A stretch of 64,000 bases of DNA from contig NW_024465885.1 of assembly GCF_017591425.1 (NCBI RefSeq), positions 33,116,501 through 33,180,500 of the forward strand. Direction: 5' to 3'. The notes under the pieces are model-generated. The model was not told the DNA's origin, ran no database searches, and saw nothing but the letters and a program-made list of their open reading frames with translations. Each line of letters begins with the position of its first letter. Position 1 is the first letter of the stretch. This document shows positions 44,861 to 56,599 of the stretch, in pieces. The position numbers were made by a program, and so were the translations under genes. The DNA comes from Ochotona curzoniae. Lineage: Eukaryota; Chordata; Mammalia; Lagomorpha; Ochotonidae.

Positions 44861-46956
44861 ACAGGAATTTAAAACAGGAATATTTCATTTTTTTATACAT
44901 TTATGAATACATAAAAGCACCCTTCAAACTCAAGATGATTATGTGATTGCTAATAAATAACAGCTGGCTTTTCCTGGATTCCTCTTTCCCCAGACTAACT
45001 GTTCATATATTTATTCATTGTCATTAGTAGTACCTTATGACATTGAAAGATTTTGTAGTTTTGAACTAGATTTTTCAAGGACAAAGAATGCTTCTAAATA
45101 TTTGTTGTTTCACATAAAATCTAAATGGTAAAGAATGGAAAAGTTAGAAAAAAATCTAATTCTTAGAAATTCTATCCCTCAAATTAAACGCAATAACTAG
45201 TAAAATACAAAACAAATGTGTGATAAATGAAGAGGATCAAAAGTTATAAAAATGTCAGTGATGTTCTATTAAAATATCATACTTATTATGCTTGTCCTAG
45301 TAAGTTGCAAAAGTTGTATCATGTTCACCTTTTGAAAATGATCAGAACTCATATTTCATAAAACTGAACACCATCCTTAGTTGATATTGCACTGATTGTT
45401 TGTGTTCGTTTTGGAGATTTGGGGATGGGAGAAACAAATACATTCATGCGATGTAAATGTTTGTTTTATTATGGATTCTAGGAGGAAAAAAATCAATAAA
45501 ATCACTCTGAATCATTATACAGATTAGAAGATATTCCAATTAACCCGACACTTTTCATCATTTCTAATCAAAGAGACCCTGAAATTGCTATAAAGACTGA
45601 AATGCTGAAAGCATTACACATGTGGTTTTAACAGAGTATATCCTCTATCCTAAGTGAAAACAACCTTCTTCTGAGAATAACAATCTGAAACCAACTTCCA
45701 TTCTTGATTATCTGCAAAACTACAAAAGCACTTATGGGCCTATTCCACCACCAGATTGGAAGGATTTTAGGGAAGTCCATTCCAGAAATGTATCTTTATT
45801 TCCTGATGTGCTTATTGCCGATGCTATTTTAGCAGTTACACTATCTCAGAAATATAAAAGCAGTTGGCTAGATCTTCTAAAGATGATAGCAGTAGCCTGC
45901 AGCTTACATAAACACTATAGGATCTACGGACATAGTTGCAATAAAGTAGAATGTCGAAAGCACTACTTATATAAAACTTAATACACTCAGCCCTGAAGAT
46001 ACTTTTAAACGTTTGCTAAAATTACTTTACAAGCAGACGTGTTCACCATAAAATCATCGTAATGGAGAAATAAAGCAGAGGTCCACAATAAAAAGCAGGA
46101 AAATCTCCCAAACAGTTTCATTTAAGTGTCTAAATAACTACTAGGGTTATCTTAACGCAATTTACCGATTTCCTTTACATGAAGATCATAGTAATGGCTT
46201 TGTGCTACAGGTAATTATTTTATTTAATACTGTGCCTCAAAGCTTTCATGGTTTTACATCTAAATGAGTCTATGACCTATTTTCCTTCCAGAAATGTGTG
46301 CTTGTAATGTGTGTTTCTCTGCATTGCTTTTTATGTATGTAACACTACTGCCCAGGCCATTCCTATATTCACACATGTGTATTCTTATTAACAGTTTATT
46401 AGAAGACACAGAACATATTATTGAAGAACATTATTATTCAGGGCACATAGTAGGGTTCAGAAAGGGAAACTTGCCTACATTAATCAACAGATATGTATTG
46501 TTTATAGTTAGAGAATTCAGTCATCAAATCCAGGTTTGCATGGAAATAAAACATGTGGGCATTTTTTTCCACCGATTTTCTATTTTTGCATCATTTTGTT
46601 AAACAAGAAAGACAACCAGAGGTAAGCAACAAACCCTCAGAATTGTGAATGCCTATGATCTATCTGGTCACCTGATTGTACTTTCACGTAAGTCATAGGA
46701 AGCACTGGTAGAGAAAGCAGAAACCCTGTGAATGCTCTTGCTGAATGTCATCTTGACAGTTTTTGTTTGTTTGTTTTCCTCAATGAAGGCTATTTCCTGC
46801 GGCATTCAGTAAAATATGACAGCATTCTATTTTGACCATTGCTTCATATGTGGTAAGCAAGAAAATTCCACATTGTCCAATATCCTCAAACACACACATC
46901 ACACACAAAATGCATATGCATGTCTTTAAACATTTAGTTGTATTAATTTATTCGTA
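44861..46956. other. Unique DNA, no gene seen
   Basis: About 2.1 kb without young repeats. A 102-codon plus frame at 46294-46602 (start MCACNVCFSALLFMYV) is the longest frame in unique DNA here. It has no recognisable domain and no flanking coding context. Simple stretches: GTTTGTTTGTTTTCC at about 46763-46778 and an impure (CA)n at 46889-46907. Confidence 0.5.
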
Positions 46957-47240
46957 AGATGTATTTATTCATTTGAAAGACAGGGTCATGGAAAAAGGGA
47001 GATACAGAGATGCATATGTTCCATATGCTGTTTTATTAGGCGATCCAGACAACCTTGAACCCAGGAGCCTGGCGTTGCATTTGGACCTCCCACAGAGTGA
47101 CAGAGGCCTATGCAAGTGTGCCAACATCCCCTACTTTATCAGGCATATTATTAGCAGCGAGCTGGGTTGGAAATGCAGTAGCTACTACTTGACCCAGTGT
47201 TCATATATAATGCCAGAGTCAAAGGTGGCTGCTCAAGGCA
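46957..47240 (-). mobile_element. Old C-repeat SINE, antisense
   Basis: 'gatgtatttattcatttgaaagacag', 'acccaggagcctggcg', 'cctcccacagagtgac' and 'attattagcagcgagctggg' are in order. Diverged but complete. Confidence 0.72.
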
Positions 47241-47249
47241 CTGTATGAA

Positions 47250-47446
47250 ATGGGAAAGGAAAGCCCCAAAGCTAGAAGTTGTCTAATCGGTTCAGTTCTC
47301 CAAAATGGGTGGCAGAAGGAAAATTTACTTAGCCCATTATTACTGCCTCAGAGGTTCTGCATTAGCAGGAAGCTGAAATGAAGGGTGGTAAGTGTGAATC
47401 GAATTGAAGCACTGCAGTATGCAACAAGGCATCATAACCACTAGAA
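47250..47446 (-). mobile_element. Old SINE fragment, antisense
   Basis: GTTCTGCATTAGCAGGAAGC and 'atcataaccactag' (head complement) mark an older subfamily copy lacking its 3' third. Confidence 0.62.
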
Positions 47447-47492
47447 TTAACCCTATTTTTCACATCTATTTCTTTTTAATCAGATTATATTC

Positions 47493-47795
47493 ATGGGCCA
47501 TGCACAATAGCCTAGTGGCTAAAGTCCTTGACATGCATACACCTGGATCCCACTTTCCATCCAGCTCCCTGTTTGTGACCTGGGAAAACATTCCAGGATG
47601 GTTCAAAGCCTTGGAACCCTGTAGCCATGTGGGGGACCTGGAAGAAGCTTCTACATCCTGGGTTTGGATTGGCTCTGCTCCAGCTACTGCAGCCAATTAG
47701 GTTATGAACCAGAGGATGGAAGATCTTTCTCTGTTTCTCCTTCTCTCTGTAAGCCTGCCTATGCAACAAAAATAAATAAATATTTTATTTTAAAG
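47493..47795 (+). mobile_element. C-repeat SINE, sense, B box deleted
   Basis: Head GGGCCATGCACAATAGCCTAG, then CACCTGGATCCC joins directly to ACTTTCCATCCAGC. About 30 bases including the B box are missing. The rest is intact through 'gcaacaaaaataaataaat'. Confidence 0.88.
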
Positions 47796-48210
47796 AATGT
47801 TTTGGTATGCTGTAGAAATAGCTATTCATTTTTTTTCAATTGCAAGAAGACTGGACATTTGTGCTTGGAAATTATCAAACAAAAATTCAGATATACATGC
47901 TCGGTTCTCCTTGTTGCTAGTTTAGAGAAAACTAACAGGAGAGCATTATGTCTTTTCTAGTAAAAATAATCTCATGAGTCTTCAAAATAATTTTAGACTC
48001 ATCAGATGAATGTGGTTTCAATGCCCTCAAGTGAAATAGAGTCATAGTATGAAGAAATGATGAGCCAGTTTAAATTAATTGCTGCACCTTAGTCAAAATG
48101 CAATGGAAGAAGGAACTCAAAATTAATGCAGTTAAGGAATCTGTTGAGGTTCTAACTTATTCTTTAAAATGATTGAATTAAAAAAAAAAAAATAAAGAAC
48201 AGCACCAACA

Positions 48211-48516
48211 GATCCAGGCACTGTAGCCTAGTGGCTAAATTATGTGTCTTGCATGTGCCAGGATCCCATATGGGCACCAGTTCATGCCCCTCTGCTTTAC
48301 TTTTGATCCAGCTCCCTGCTTGCAGCTGGGGAAGCCAGTGGAGTACAGCCCAATGACTTGAGACCTTGTTGCTGTGTGGGTGCAGCTCCTTTTCCCAGAC
48401 TTCAGGTTGGCTCAGCTCTATCCACTGGAGCCACCTTGCGAATGAACCAGTGGACAGGAAATCTTTCTCTCTGTAAATCTGCCTTTTCAATAAAAAATCA
48501 TAAATATTTTTTTAAA
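48211..48516 (+). mobile_element. C-repeat SINE, sense
   Basis: AGATCCAGGCACTGTAGCC head, ATCCCATATGGGCACCAGTTC, CAGCTCCCTGCTTGCAGC, TTTTCAATAAAAAATCATA. Diverged in the middle. B box damaged. Confidence 0.86.
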
Positions 48517-49759
48517 CTAAAACACAAACATTTTAGCAAATTCTTAATGAAATGCACTGGCTCAATTTAGAAATTTCAGGAAGCCTAATACAAGGGGAAT
48601 TTTCAATCATCAAATCTCTTGATTCCTCAGCATTGTGAGAAGTAGCCACAAGAAAGATTAGCAGCAGAACACTAGGCCCAAGAGAAACTTCCTTCTGAAG
48701 CACAGAGGTGCAGAGATTAGCTTTGCAGAGAAGGACCTAGGGAGAATCTGTTTGCAATGCCCTTCTCCAATTTCAGATAGTGAGTGAGAACAATAGCAAG
48801 ACAATGTATTCCATCATCAAGCAGTTTTGAGAGAAGACACATGCCAGCTCCTGTTGTCAAGGGAGATGGAAACTTTTCACAGCCTCAATTAAGCACACGT
48901 TAGGGACAGAATACGTCTGCCATGGGGAAAGAGGTGGAAAACACCTGTTCTAAATACTGCCCTGAGTAGCAGGGAAAAAAACGGATTGTCATATGGGGAG
49001 TGTGAAGACTGCCTTGAGGCAGCCAAATTAGGCACCCAAATTTTGTCATAAACTAAGTTTGGGGAAAGATAATTCAACAATTCAGCCTTCCAAGTTATGA
49101 TACTTGAACCAAGAAACACACACAGAAACACTACAAAAAATAACCTGCATATACATATAGGTAAAAATCTTTAGCACAACATTAGCAAATGTAACTCTAT
49201 ATTGTTTAAAAGGGTAATACAGTGGTCAAGTCAAGATGATTCCAAAGATGCATGGAGGTTTGCCATAGGATATTAATGTAATTATTCACAATTATAGCTA
49301 AAGCTCACAAAAAAATAATGCTTTAAAATCATTTGTTAAATATACTTAGTATCTATAATGTAACGTTATCAAAAACCTAGGACAATGGATCATTAAGATT
49401 CATCTCTAGTATAATTAAGTTCCTTGCATTATCCAATATGTTTTAACTGGTGTCAGCATAAATTTTTGTCATAATCATTTACTTTCTAGTTTTCTGCTTT
49501 TACAGAGAAGATGATTCATATTACCTGTATAATGTTTCCCATTCTTCTGTAAATATAGTACCAAAATATCATATAATCATATATAAACTATATAATTATA
49601 CACATACAACACACATCTGCAATCATGCAGCAGCAATGGGCATTTGTATCGATGATAGAATGCATTATACCATGGAGGTTTCAAAAAGTTTTATTGAAGT
49701 ACCAAGACTGATGTTTTGTTGTGATTACATAGCACAACATACTATAGTGTTCTCATGTT
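48517..49759. other. Unique DNA, no gene seen
   Basis: 48600-49130 is less AT-rich but shows no recognised repeat. An 80-codon minus frame at 48889-49131 begins MFLCVFLGSSIITW, and nothing identifies it as a gene. Confidence 0.5.
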
Positions 49760-49771
49760 GAAAGTAAAAAC
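49760..49771. repeat. Target-site duplication of young SINE, left
   Basis: GAAAGTAAAAAC, repeated exactly at 50104-50115. Confidence 0.93.
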
Positions 49772-50103
49772 AGGCCCGGCGCGGTGGCGCAAGTGGTTAA
49801 GTCCTCGCCTTGCACGCCCGGGATCACACATGGGCGCCGGTTCTAATCCCGGCAGCCCCGCTTCCCTTCCAGCTCCCTGCCTGTGGCCTGGGAAGGCAGT
49901 TGAGGACGGCCCAAAGCTTTGGGACCCTGCACCCGCGTGGGAGACCCGGAAGAGGCTCCTGGCTTCGGATTGGCATAGTATCGACCCGTTGCGGCTCACT
50001 TGGGGAGTGAATCATCGGATGGAAGATCTTCCTCTCTGTATCTCCTCTCTGTATATCCGCCTTTCCAATGAAAAAATAATAAAAATAAATCTTTAAAAAA
50101 AAA
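49772..50103 (+). mobile_element. Young C-repeat SINE, full length
   Basis: Nearly intact copy of the youngest subfamily: AGGCCCGGCGCGGTGGCGC head, intact B box GGTTCTAATCC, CATTGG-type CpGs retained, TTTCCAATGAAAAAATAATA 3' variant and a short A tail. Exact 12 bp target-site duplication. Best candidate in the window for a recently active copy. Frames on both strands (up to 113 codons) are SINE-derived. Confidence 0.96.
49839..49849 (+). promoter_or_regulatory. Internal pol III B box of young SINE
   Basis: GGTTCTAATCC, close to the canonical GGTTCRANNCC B box. The A-box-like GGTGGCGCAAGTGG lies upstream near the head. The same pair occurs at 18297-18307 and 18351-18361. Confidence 0.8.
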
Positions 50104-50115
50104 GAAAGTAAAAAC
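50104..50115. repeat. Target-site duplication of young SINE, right
   Basis: GAAAGTAAAAAC, identical to 49760-49771. Confidence 0.93.
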
Positions 50116-50437
50116 GAAAATACATGTTGTCAGTCATAACAAGCCCAACACACATAGTTATCAGTAAGACATAATGCTTGATAAAAAATGACTGTGTTCC
50201 TGGCTTCCACACTGATTATACTATACAGTATAATGTTATTTCAGAGTATGCCTTTTCTACTATTTTTAAATTTGCTATAAAAGTGTTTGGCATGTTATTC
50301 CTTACACAGCAGTCTTATACATGCTTGTTTGTGTCTCAAGATCATTTCCAATGACTAACCTAAACCACCCAAACTGGTGTAAGTTCTACAAAGTTTGCCT
50401 AAAACCAAACTTAAGAAATGTATCTTTGCTATTAAGC

Positions 50438-50765
50438 TTTATATATATATATATATATATATATAAATATATATATAAGTATATATATTTATATATATAA
50501 ATCTATATATTTATAAATGTATATATTTATAATATATATTATAAATATTTATATAATATATTATATGTGATATATTATATGTAATATAATATATGTAATA
50601 TATTATAATGTAATATATTATATGTAATATATTATGTAATATATTATATATATTATATATAACATGTAATATATTATAAATATTATAAATATTATAAATA
50701 TATATATTTATATATATAAATATATATAAATGTATATATTTATAAATGTATATATTTATACAAAT
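50438..50765. repeat. (AT)n-type tract, ~330 bp
   Basis: Pure alternating TA at 50440-50464, then blocks of ATATATAAATATAT, TAATATATTATATG repeats and TGTATATATTTATAAA repeats. Nearly no G or C throughout. Many self-complementary segments can form hairpins or cruciforms. Confidence 0.97.
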
Positions 50766-50971
50766 GTATAGAGCTTTGTTAAGCCTTGTTAAGAAGCTTT
50801 ATAAATTTTTTTTTTAGAATTGTGTATCCCCCATTTCCTTGATGTCTTCCTCAGTTAACTGAGGTTGACAGACTTTTGTTCCTTTGTAGGGGGGTTGCCA
50901 ATAATACTCAATATGCCTCTGTCTCTTGTTTTGTTCGTGTCCATTGATATTCTGATTAGAAGATTATTCTC

Positions 50972-50989
50972 CTTAGGGATAGTTTTTAA
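50972..50989. repeat. Target-site duplication of small LINE-1, left
   Basis: CTTAGGGATAGTTTTTAA, repeated exactly at 51271-51288. Confidence 0.97.
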
Positions 50990-51270
50990 ATCTTTTTTTT
51001 TAAATTATTACTAATTACATTGCATTATGTGACACAGTTTTATAGGTACTGGGATTCCCCTCACCCATGCCCAAATCTTCCCCCCAAGGTGGGTTCCTCC
51101 GCCTTGTTGCATTACCCCAGTTCAAGTTCACATGAAATTCTTTCATTCCAAGCATATACCAAGCATAGAGTCCAGCATCTTATTGTCCAGATAAGTTCAA
51201 CGGCTTCTTGGGGAGATCATCTCTGGTCTGAAAGTAGAGCTGGCAGAGTATCATCCTGATCAATTAAAAG
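50990..51270 (-). mobile_element. Severely 5'-truncated LINE-1 (3' UTR only), antisense
   Basis: 281 bases. On the minus strand it reads as the last part of the LINE-1 3' UTR seen at 16317-17036: complement of 'taattacattgcattatgtgacacag', 'ggtgggttcctccgccttgttgcattacc', 'gtccagcatcttattgtcc' and 'ggagatcatctctggtctg'. The tail TTTTTTTTTAAATTATTACT is at its low-coordinate end. A perfect 18 bp duplication shows a relatively recent insertion. The 79-codon plus frame is antisense UTR. Confidence 0.94.
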
Positions 51271-51288
51271 CTTAGGGATAGTTTTTAA
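51271..51288. repeat. Target-site duplication of small LINE-1, right
   Basis: CTTAGGGATAGTTTTTAA, identical to 50972-50989. Confidence 0.97.
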
Positions 51289-51609
51289 GCTGTGTTGACC
51301 ACTGGTCTGCAGGTCAATTTTATTGACTGTCTGGTATTCACTTCTTCCTTTGCAATTACTCGTATCACTCCCTCCAGTGATTTTCCATCCCTAGCACAAG
51401 CCCTGTGTTAGGTTTACACCATGGTCTCCTTAGCAACATCTTCTGGCTACCACGTTCTGCTCAGTAATCCTGTGCGGTGGCCACAATAAATACCACCTGC
51501 AACGTTCTGCCACTCCCATTTGAGCAGTGCCTGGGATTAGGGAGACACCAGCTGTTCTAAAACACCAGTTGTTAGTGGTGCTAATCTTGCTGGAACCGGC
51601 TGATCTTTA

Positions 51610-52310
51610 TGTCTAAAGGAAACCCAGATCTCTTTTGGTTGGAATACAGAGGATTTCAAGTTAGTATTATTTTCCCTGTGATCCCAGTGCAACACATTGA
51701 GCCAGAAGTGAGTGCTCTCCCAGCTTAGTGCCTGTACAACTTGTTGTTTTGTCAGGCCCACAGCATTTTCTACAGTATACAAAATGGTACCCAGTGTGTT
51801 ACTGACGGAGGTCTTGGTCTGCTGGCTCTTAGGTGTGCCGGTCATTAGAACCTATTTTGAGTGGAACCTGTAGGATATCAAATGAGCACTGTTTTCCTAG
51901 TGGGACCAATGCAATGCACTGATCCAGATGTGGGTTCTCTTCCAGCTCAGCACATGTGGCACTCACTGCTGCTCTTCCAATGCTTCCCCCAGCCCTTTTT
52001 TTGTATACTTTTGTTCAGTATAATAAAATGCCAACCAATGTGGCACCGGTGTGGGTCTGGGCCTGCTGGTTGTGAGGCTTAGGGGGCCGCCTGAACCTAT
52101 TCTGGGTGAAACCTATGGATACCAATTCAGTACTGCTTTTCCTGTGGAACCAGTGCAACAGATGTAGCCAGATATGAGGCTGCTGCTGTCTTAGCACATG
52201 TACATCTTGTTGTTGTTCCTGCAGCCCCACAGCCTTTTTCTGAGATTAAAAAAAAAAAAGATGTTGCTTGACTTGACACTGGTGCGAGTCTGATCCATGA
52301 AATCCACCTG
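51610..52310. repeat. Three tandem units of ~220-245 bp
   Basis: Anchors in register: CAGTGCAACACATTGAGCCAG at 51685, CAATGCAATGCACTGATCCAG at 51907 and CAGTGCAACAGATGTAGCCAG at 52151. Each is preceded by 'tttccctgtg / tttcctagtg / tttcctgtgg' and followed by 'cagcttagtgcctgtac / cagctcagcacatgtgg / tcttagcacatgtac'. Unit ends share a 'ggtgtgggtctgg / ggcctgctggttgtgag' region. Offsets are 222 and 244. The third unit is cut by a 12-A run at about 52248-52259. Confidence 0.82.
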
Positions 52311-52697
52311 TTTCTGTATCCACCTGATTTGGTTTTGCCACTCTGCTTCTGCTCATGTTTGATCAAGAAATTCAGCAGGATGGGCAGTTCTATGCCTAGG
52401 TTCACCTCCTAGGTTCATCAGCTCTCAGTGAGCTCCTCTTTCAATTTGGTTGCTAGTGATGCTCTGACCAGCACACCCAACACTGGGGTAGACGGTGACT
52501 GCAACACCAGCCCACTGGCTGTGCTCCTTCCCCATGTCCATAGGTCCACAGGTGTCCCTGTGCCATTTGCTTGTCCTCTCCTGTCTTCTGTGATCACACT
52601 GTCTTTGCTTCATTCTGGCTAATGACTCTTTGCCTGTTTAAACTCGTCCTTACAAAATTCTGTCATCTTATTTTTCCAGGAATCCTTTTGCTTTGTT

Positions 52698-52905
52698 TTA
52701 AGACTTGTTGAATTGAAAGGCAGAGTTTACAAAGAGAACAAAGGAGAAACATGGAGAGATTTTTCATCTGCTGATTCACTGCAAAATGTACACAAAGGCT
52801 GGAGCAGGGCTGATTTAAATCCACAAGCCAGAAGTTCAGCATTAGATCTCCCATGAGAGTTTAGGGGTCAAAGAAAGACGTAGGCCATCTTCCAATGATC
52901 TCATT
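52698..52905 (-). mobile_element. Degenerate SINE, antisense
   Basis: 'gttgaattgaaaggcagag', 'catctgctgattcactgc', 'aaatccacaagccagaagttc' and 'agatctcccatgagagt' follow antisense SINE order. Head lost or unrecognisable. Confidence 0.6.
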
Positions 52906-53314
52906 TGGAATCTTTCAGAAACCAGTCACGAGTATAATGATTACATTTGGGACATTGCTGGGGGGATTCTGCTCTGGCTGAGGAACGTAAAAAAATCCTA
53001 CCACAGCTACTGTGAAATTGTGCGAGTTCATTTTTCTTTAACTGACCATTACATTAGTTATTCCGTAAAAATCAGCTTATAAAAATTGCAAATAGAGATA
53101 TATCTTGAGGTTTTAACTTGGTAAGTATGAATAAATGAAATTTATAGGTTAAATTACTAGGTACAAAATTATGTTATACTTATTATTATCATTTTTTATT
53201 AAAGTAGATATACTTTTTTTTATGTTTTCAAAGTACCACATCATTTCCATATAGATTCGAGCATAGTTATATACAGTGACTAATATGGCCATGAAAATTG
53301 AAAATACAATGTTT
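52906..53314. other. Unique DNA
   Basis: Nothing recognised. AT-rich from 53090 onward. Confidence 0.5.
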
Positions 53315-53630
53315 GGGCCTGGTGCGGTAATGTAGCAGCTAAAGTCCTTGCCTTGATTGCACCGGGATCCCATATGGGCACCAGTTCCAATCCCGGCGAC
53401 CAAACATCTCATCCAGCTCCCTGCTTGTGGCCTGGGAAGGCAGTGCAGGAGAGCACAAAGCCTTGGGACACTGCACCTGCATGGGAAATCCCGAAGAAAT
53501 TCCAGGCTCCTGGCTGCGGATCAGCTCAGCTCAAACCATTGCGGTCACTTGGGGAGTGAATTATAGGACAGAAGATCTTCATCTCTTATTCTTTTGACTT
53601 TCCAGTAAAAATAAAAATAAATCTTTAAAA
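53315..53630 (+). mobile_element. C-repeat SINE, sense, well preserved
   Basis: GGGCCTGGTGCGGTAATGTAG head, GGATCCCATATGGGCACCAG, TTCCAATCCCGGCGACC (B box changed), GGCCTGGGAAGGCAGTGC, TTTCCAGTAAAAATAAAAAT. Both long plus frames (68 and 69 codons) are SINE. Confidence 0.93.
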
Positions 53631-56599
53631 ATATATATGTTGTTTAAAGATAAAATACAGGTTAATAGTTTTTCAATGAAATGGATATCATGTAATTTAT
53701 TTTCCTTAGTTTTCTCTCTATACGCGTCTACCCTTGCGTAGATTGAAGTATATATAACGTGTCATAACATATGGACTAGAACATTTCCAATCTCTTTGTA
53801 TTGGATTCTACACACTGCAAAAATTGAACTGCTCATGTCAAAATCATCCAGATATGAGACAAGATGCAAAATGTGTAGTTCATATCTAATAAGTGATTTA
53901 TTAACGCATCAGCCTGTTTCTCTTTTGGCCTTTATTGTTTTTCTTCTGTTTCCATTATATCACAGAATTATTCTTCTTATCTTTGTATTCAAGTTGGAGA
54001 CCCCTGCTAATAAATGGTGTCATGACCCATGCACAGACTTGATAGAAAGTTATGATTTTGTAGACTGAGAAAGCATGAAAGGCATTTTTCATCATTTTAG
54101 ATTTTACTTCTCTCATCTGATTTCATTTTAGAACAAATAGATGGAAAAGTGAAAAAATCAGTGAATCAAATAAACCCAATTCACAATCATTTCAGATATA
54201 TTTTTCAGCTTAGCAGAATTTTGGCCCTAATTGTATTTATCACATGCACTCAGCTATGTAATTTTTTCTTTCATATCATACTATCTTTTTAATCTAGAAT
54301 TTCAAATAGAACGCTCTTCTGTAATGGAATCATTTGTTCATTGGCACTGTTGTTCAGGAGCCTAAAATAACAATTTTCTTCATCATTGTCTAACAGATGC
54401 TCACCATATGCATGAAACATAAGGCAGAGTGTGGTAATTATGTCATGTATGGGCTATGCAAGTATTCTTGGAAGGACAAGTCCACCCTTGGCTAGCAGAA
54501 ACATACAGATCTTTACATAATGCTCTCTGTTGAACAAGAAATGGTAATGTTATCTATAATTGGCAGTAGTATTTCTCACATTAGGCCAGTTAATAATTAT
54601 TTTTTGTGGTTTCCTAGAGATATAAGGATAAGGCATATATCTATTTTATAAATAATGATTTTTATTCTGCATTAATATTTTAAAGTTCATACAGACAAGG
54701 ATGTAATAGAGAATTTATTAATTTGGTTTTAGGAATTTTGTACAATACGATCATCTTCACAAGATTTTATTCATGATCAAAGTACTATGTCCCAGCTTAA
54801 GATTTTAACATTGAACTTGGTAATGTGATGCTATTTCTTAAGTAGAAATAAAGGGCTCCAATATACCTTAAATACTTGGTATCTCACACTGCAGAAACAG
54901 AGAGTACAGAGGAAAGACTGAAATGCTACCAATGAAGCAGTAGTATTCATCTCTATTCTTTACAAAGATTACATGTTTTTAATATGAGAAAGTATGATGA
55001 AAACAGTTTAAATAAATAGTCATTTTATCATCATTTGAAATTAGACTTATGCTCAATTGCTATTTATTTGAGTGGTTATTCATCGTATTGAATAAAGAGT
55101 TACATGTCAGTGGATACAATTGTACGTATCACGTAGACTAACATAGAATAACTTCACATGATGTGTCCAGAAAATATGTAAGTGATCAATGTTAGGTTTA
55201 TTTTTCCATTGAATAGAATATTCCTTTGGGAATGTGATTTTTTAATCATTATTTTGGTTTGGAAAAAAAACTACTCTTCCTCTGCTATCTGCATTCATAA
55301 TGGCATCTTCCTTGGCCCACAGTCCTGGAAAACGTCTCTTATTTAAGTGTAAAAAGCAAAATGGATTTCATTGTCTTCTATTGTCAAAAGAATAAACCAC
55401 TCTGTAGCTTTTTATTACTTCCCAATTTTCTTCCATTCTCACTGGTGTCTTTCAGTATTCAAAAAGCTCTTGTATTAAAACCAATAACCAGGAGTAAGTA
55501 TTGAGCTAGTACCTAAGACACCTGTATCATATATTAAGGAGCTAAGATTTGCTTGTCAACTCTAGCCCATAGCTGCAGAGGTACTGCCTGCATAAAAGAA
55601 TTGTTAGGCTATAACGTATCCATGGAAAATATGCTACATGACATCTCCCAAGCCAGTACATGCATTTCAGTTAGGAACTCACTGAGTAAAATTTAAAATT
55701 TTACAAATGTAACCAATAAGGTTTAGGGATTGAAGACACTAGAGATGCATGCAAGTTACTATTGTCAGAACCTTCCCACACCTAAAAGAAACAACTGTCT
55801 TTGCACAGCAGGTACAGAAAGGCCAGGTCACTGGCCAGCCCTCCCATTCCAGATCCCAACAAAAAATAAAAAAGAAAGGTGCTCCAGTTCAGAACACTTT
55901 CAAGTAATGAAAAGACGCACTTATGGCCCTGACCCTTGACATCCATGACTAAAACCAAACTAAGTGCTCCTGCAGGGAACCAATTTCCCCTCTCCTTTCC
56001 AAACACTTCACTTGTATTTACTTTTCCCTGAGATTACAGCTTGGTCAGTGCACTCTAGAGAGTAAGCTGAGAAATGCTTAACAACGCCTTGATTCACAAA
56101 AATGGTGTTATATAAAGGCTGCAGTAAAGTTAGTGCATCGACTTTTTAAAATTCAAGCCTTTCTCTGACCTTTACTATCTTGGTTAGGAAACCAAAGGCG
56201 ATCTTGAAAAGGATTTTTTGGCTGAAAGCTTTTGTAAATTTTGAAATATAAGGAAAAGAAAAAGTGACATCAGAAAAATAAAGCCTTTTTACTCTCTGGT
56301 TTGCCAAAAGCTTCATCTGGGAACAAAGCTATGCCAGGAAGAAAGATGATAAGGATTAAACAAATCAAACTATAATGAACTTCACACATCCTGACTGGTT
56401 TGGCATGGGGTCTGTCTGCAGCTGGGGGCATTTGGATGTCCTTCCTTTTAAAAAAGTTACTTTCCTTGTAGAGACAGTTGTAGCAGTTCCCGTTCCCATG
56501 AAGGTTAGTGAAGTACTGGGGAGAGAGTTTTTATCTGCCAAAGTTGTGAATGACCGATGACATTTCAGATGGTTGGTTGTATGGTTTCATATTAATAAT
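53631..56599. other. AT-rich unique DNA, no gene seen
   Basis: The longest repeat-poor stretch of the window, about 3 kb. Frames of 90 codons (53796-54068), 69 codons (55730-55939) and 74 codons (55782-56006, minus) overlap no recognised domain. The last two are each other's antisense shadows. 55700-56050 is less AT-rich. I see no splice or polyadenylation arrangement that would make a gene call credible. Confidence 0.5.

Larger units (their letters stand above)
50810..52625. repeat. Less AT-rich repeat block, possible retroelement 5' region
   Basis: A block of about 1.8 kb with raised GC, interrupted by the small LINE-1 at 50990-51270. It contains three diverged tandem units (51610-52310) followed by a C/T-rich end (CATGTCCATAGGTCCACAGG). 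I infer it is one old retroelement lying antisense, possibly a LINE-1 5' UTR, because tandem monomers and a non-coding GC-richer start are usual there. I do not recognise a named family. Frames of 62-102 codons have no coding support. Confidence 0.45.

Noticed and set aside
46294..46602. 102-codon plus-strand frame in unique DNA
   Set aside because: No recognisable domain, splice context or flanking coding sequence. Length is within chance for a 64 kb window.
51610..52310. LTR retrotransposon pair of LTRs
   Set aside because: Three adjacent units without an internal region, and no TG…CA ends or primer-binding site visible.
55730..56006. Overlapping 69- and 74-codon frames on opposite strands
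   Set aside because: Each is the antisense of the other over most of its length and neither has a motif. At most one could be real and there is no evidence for either.
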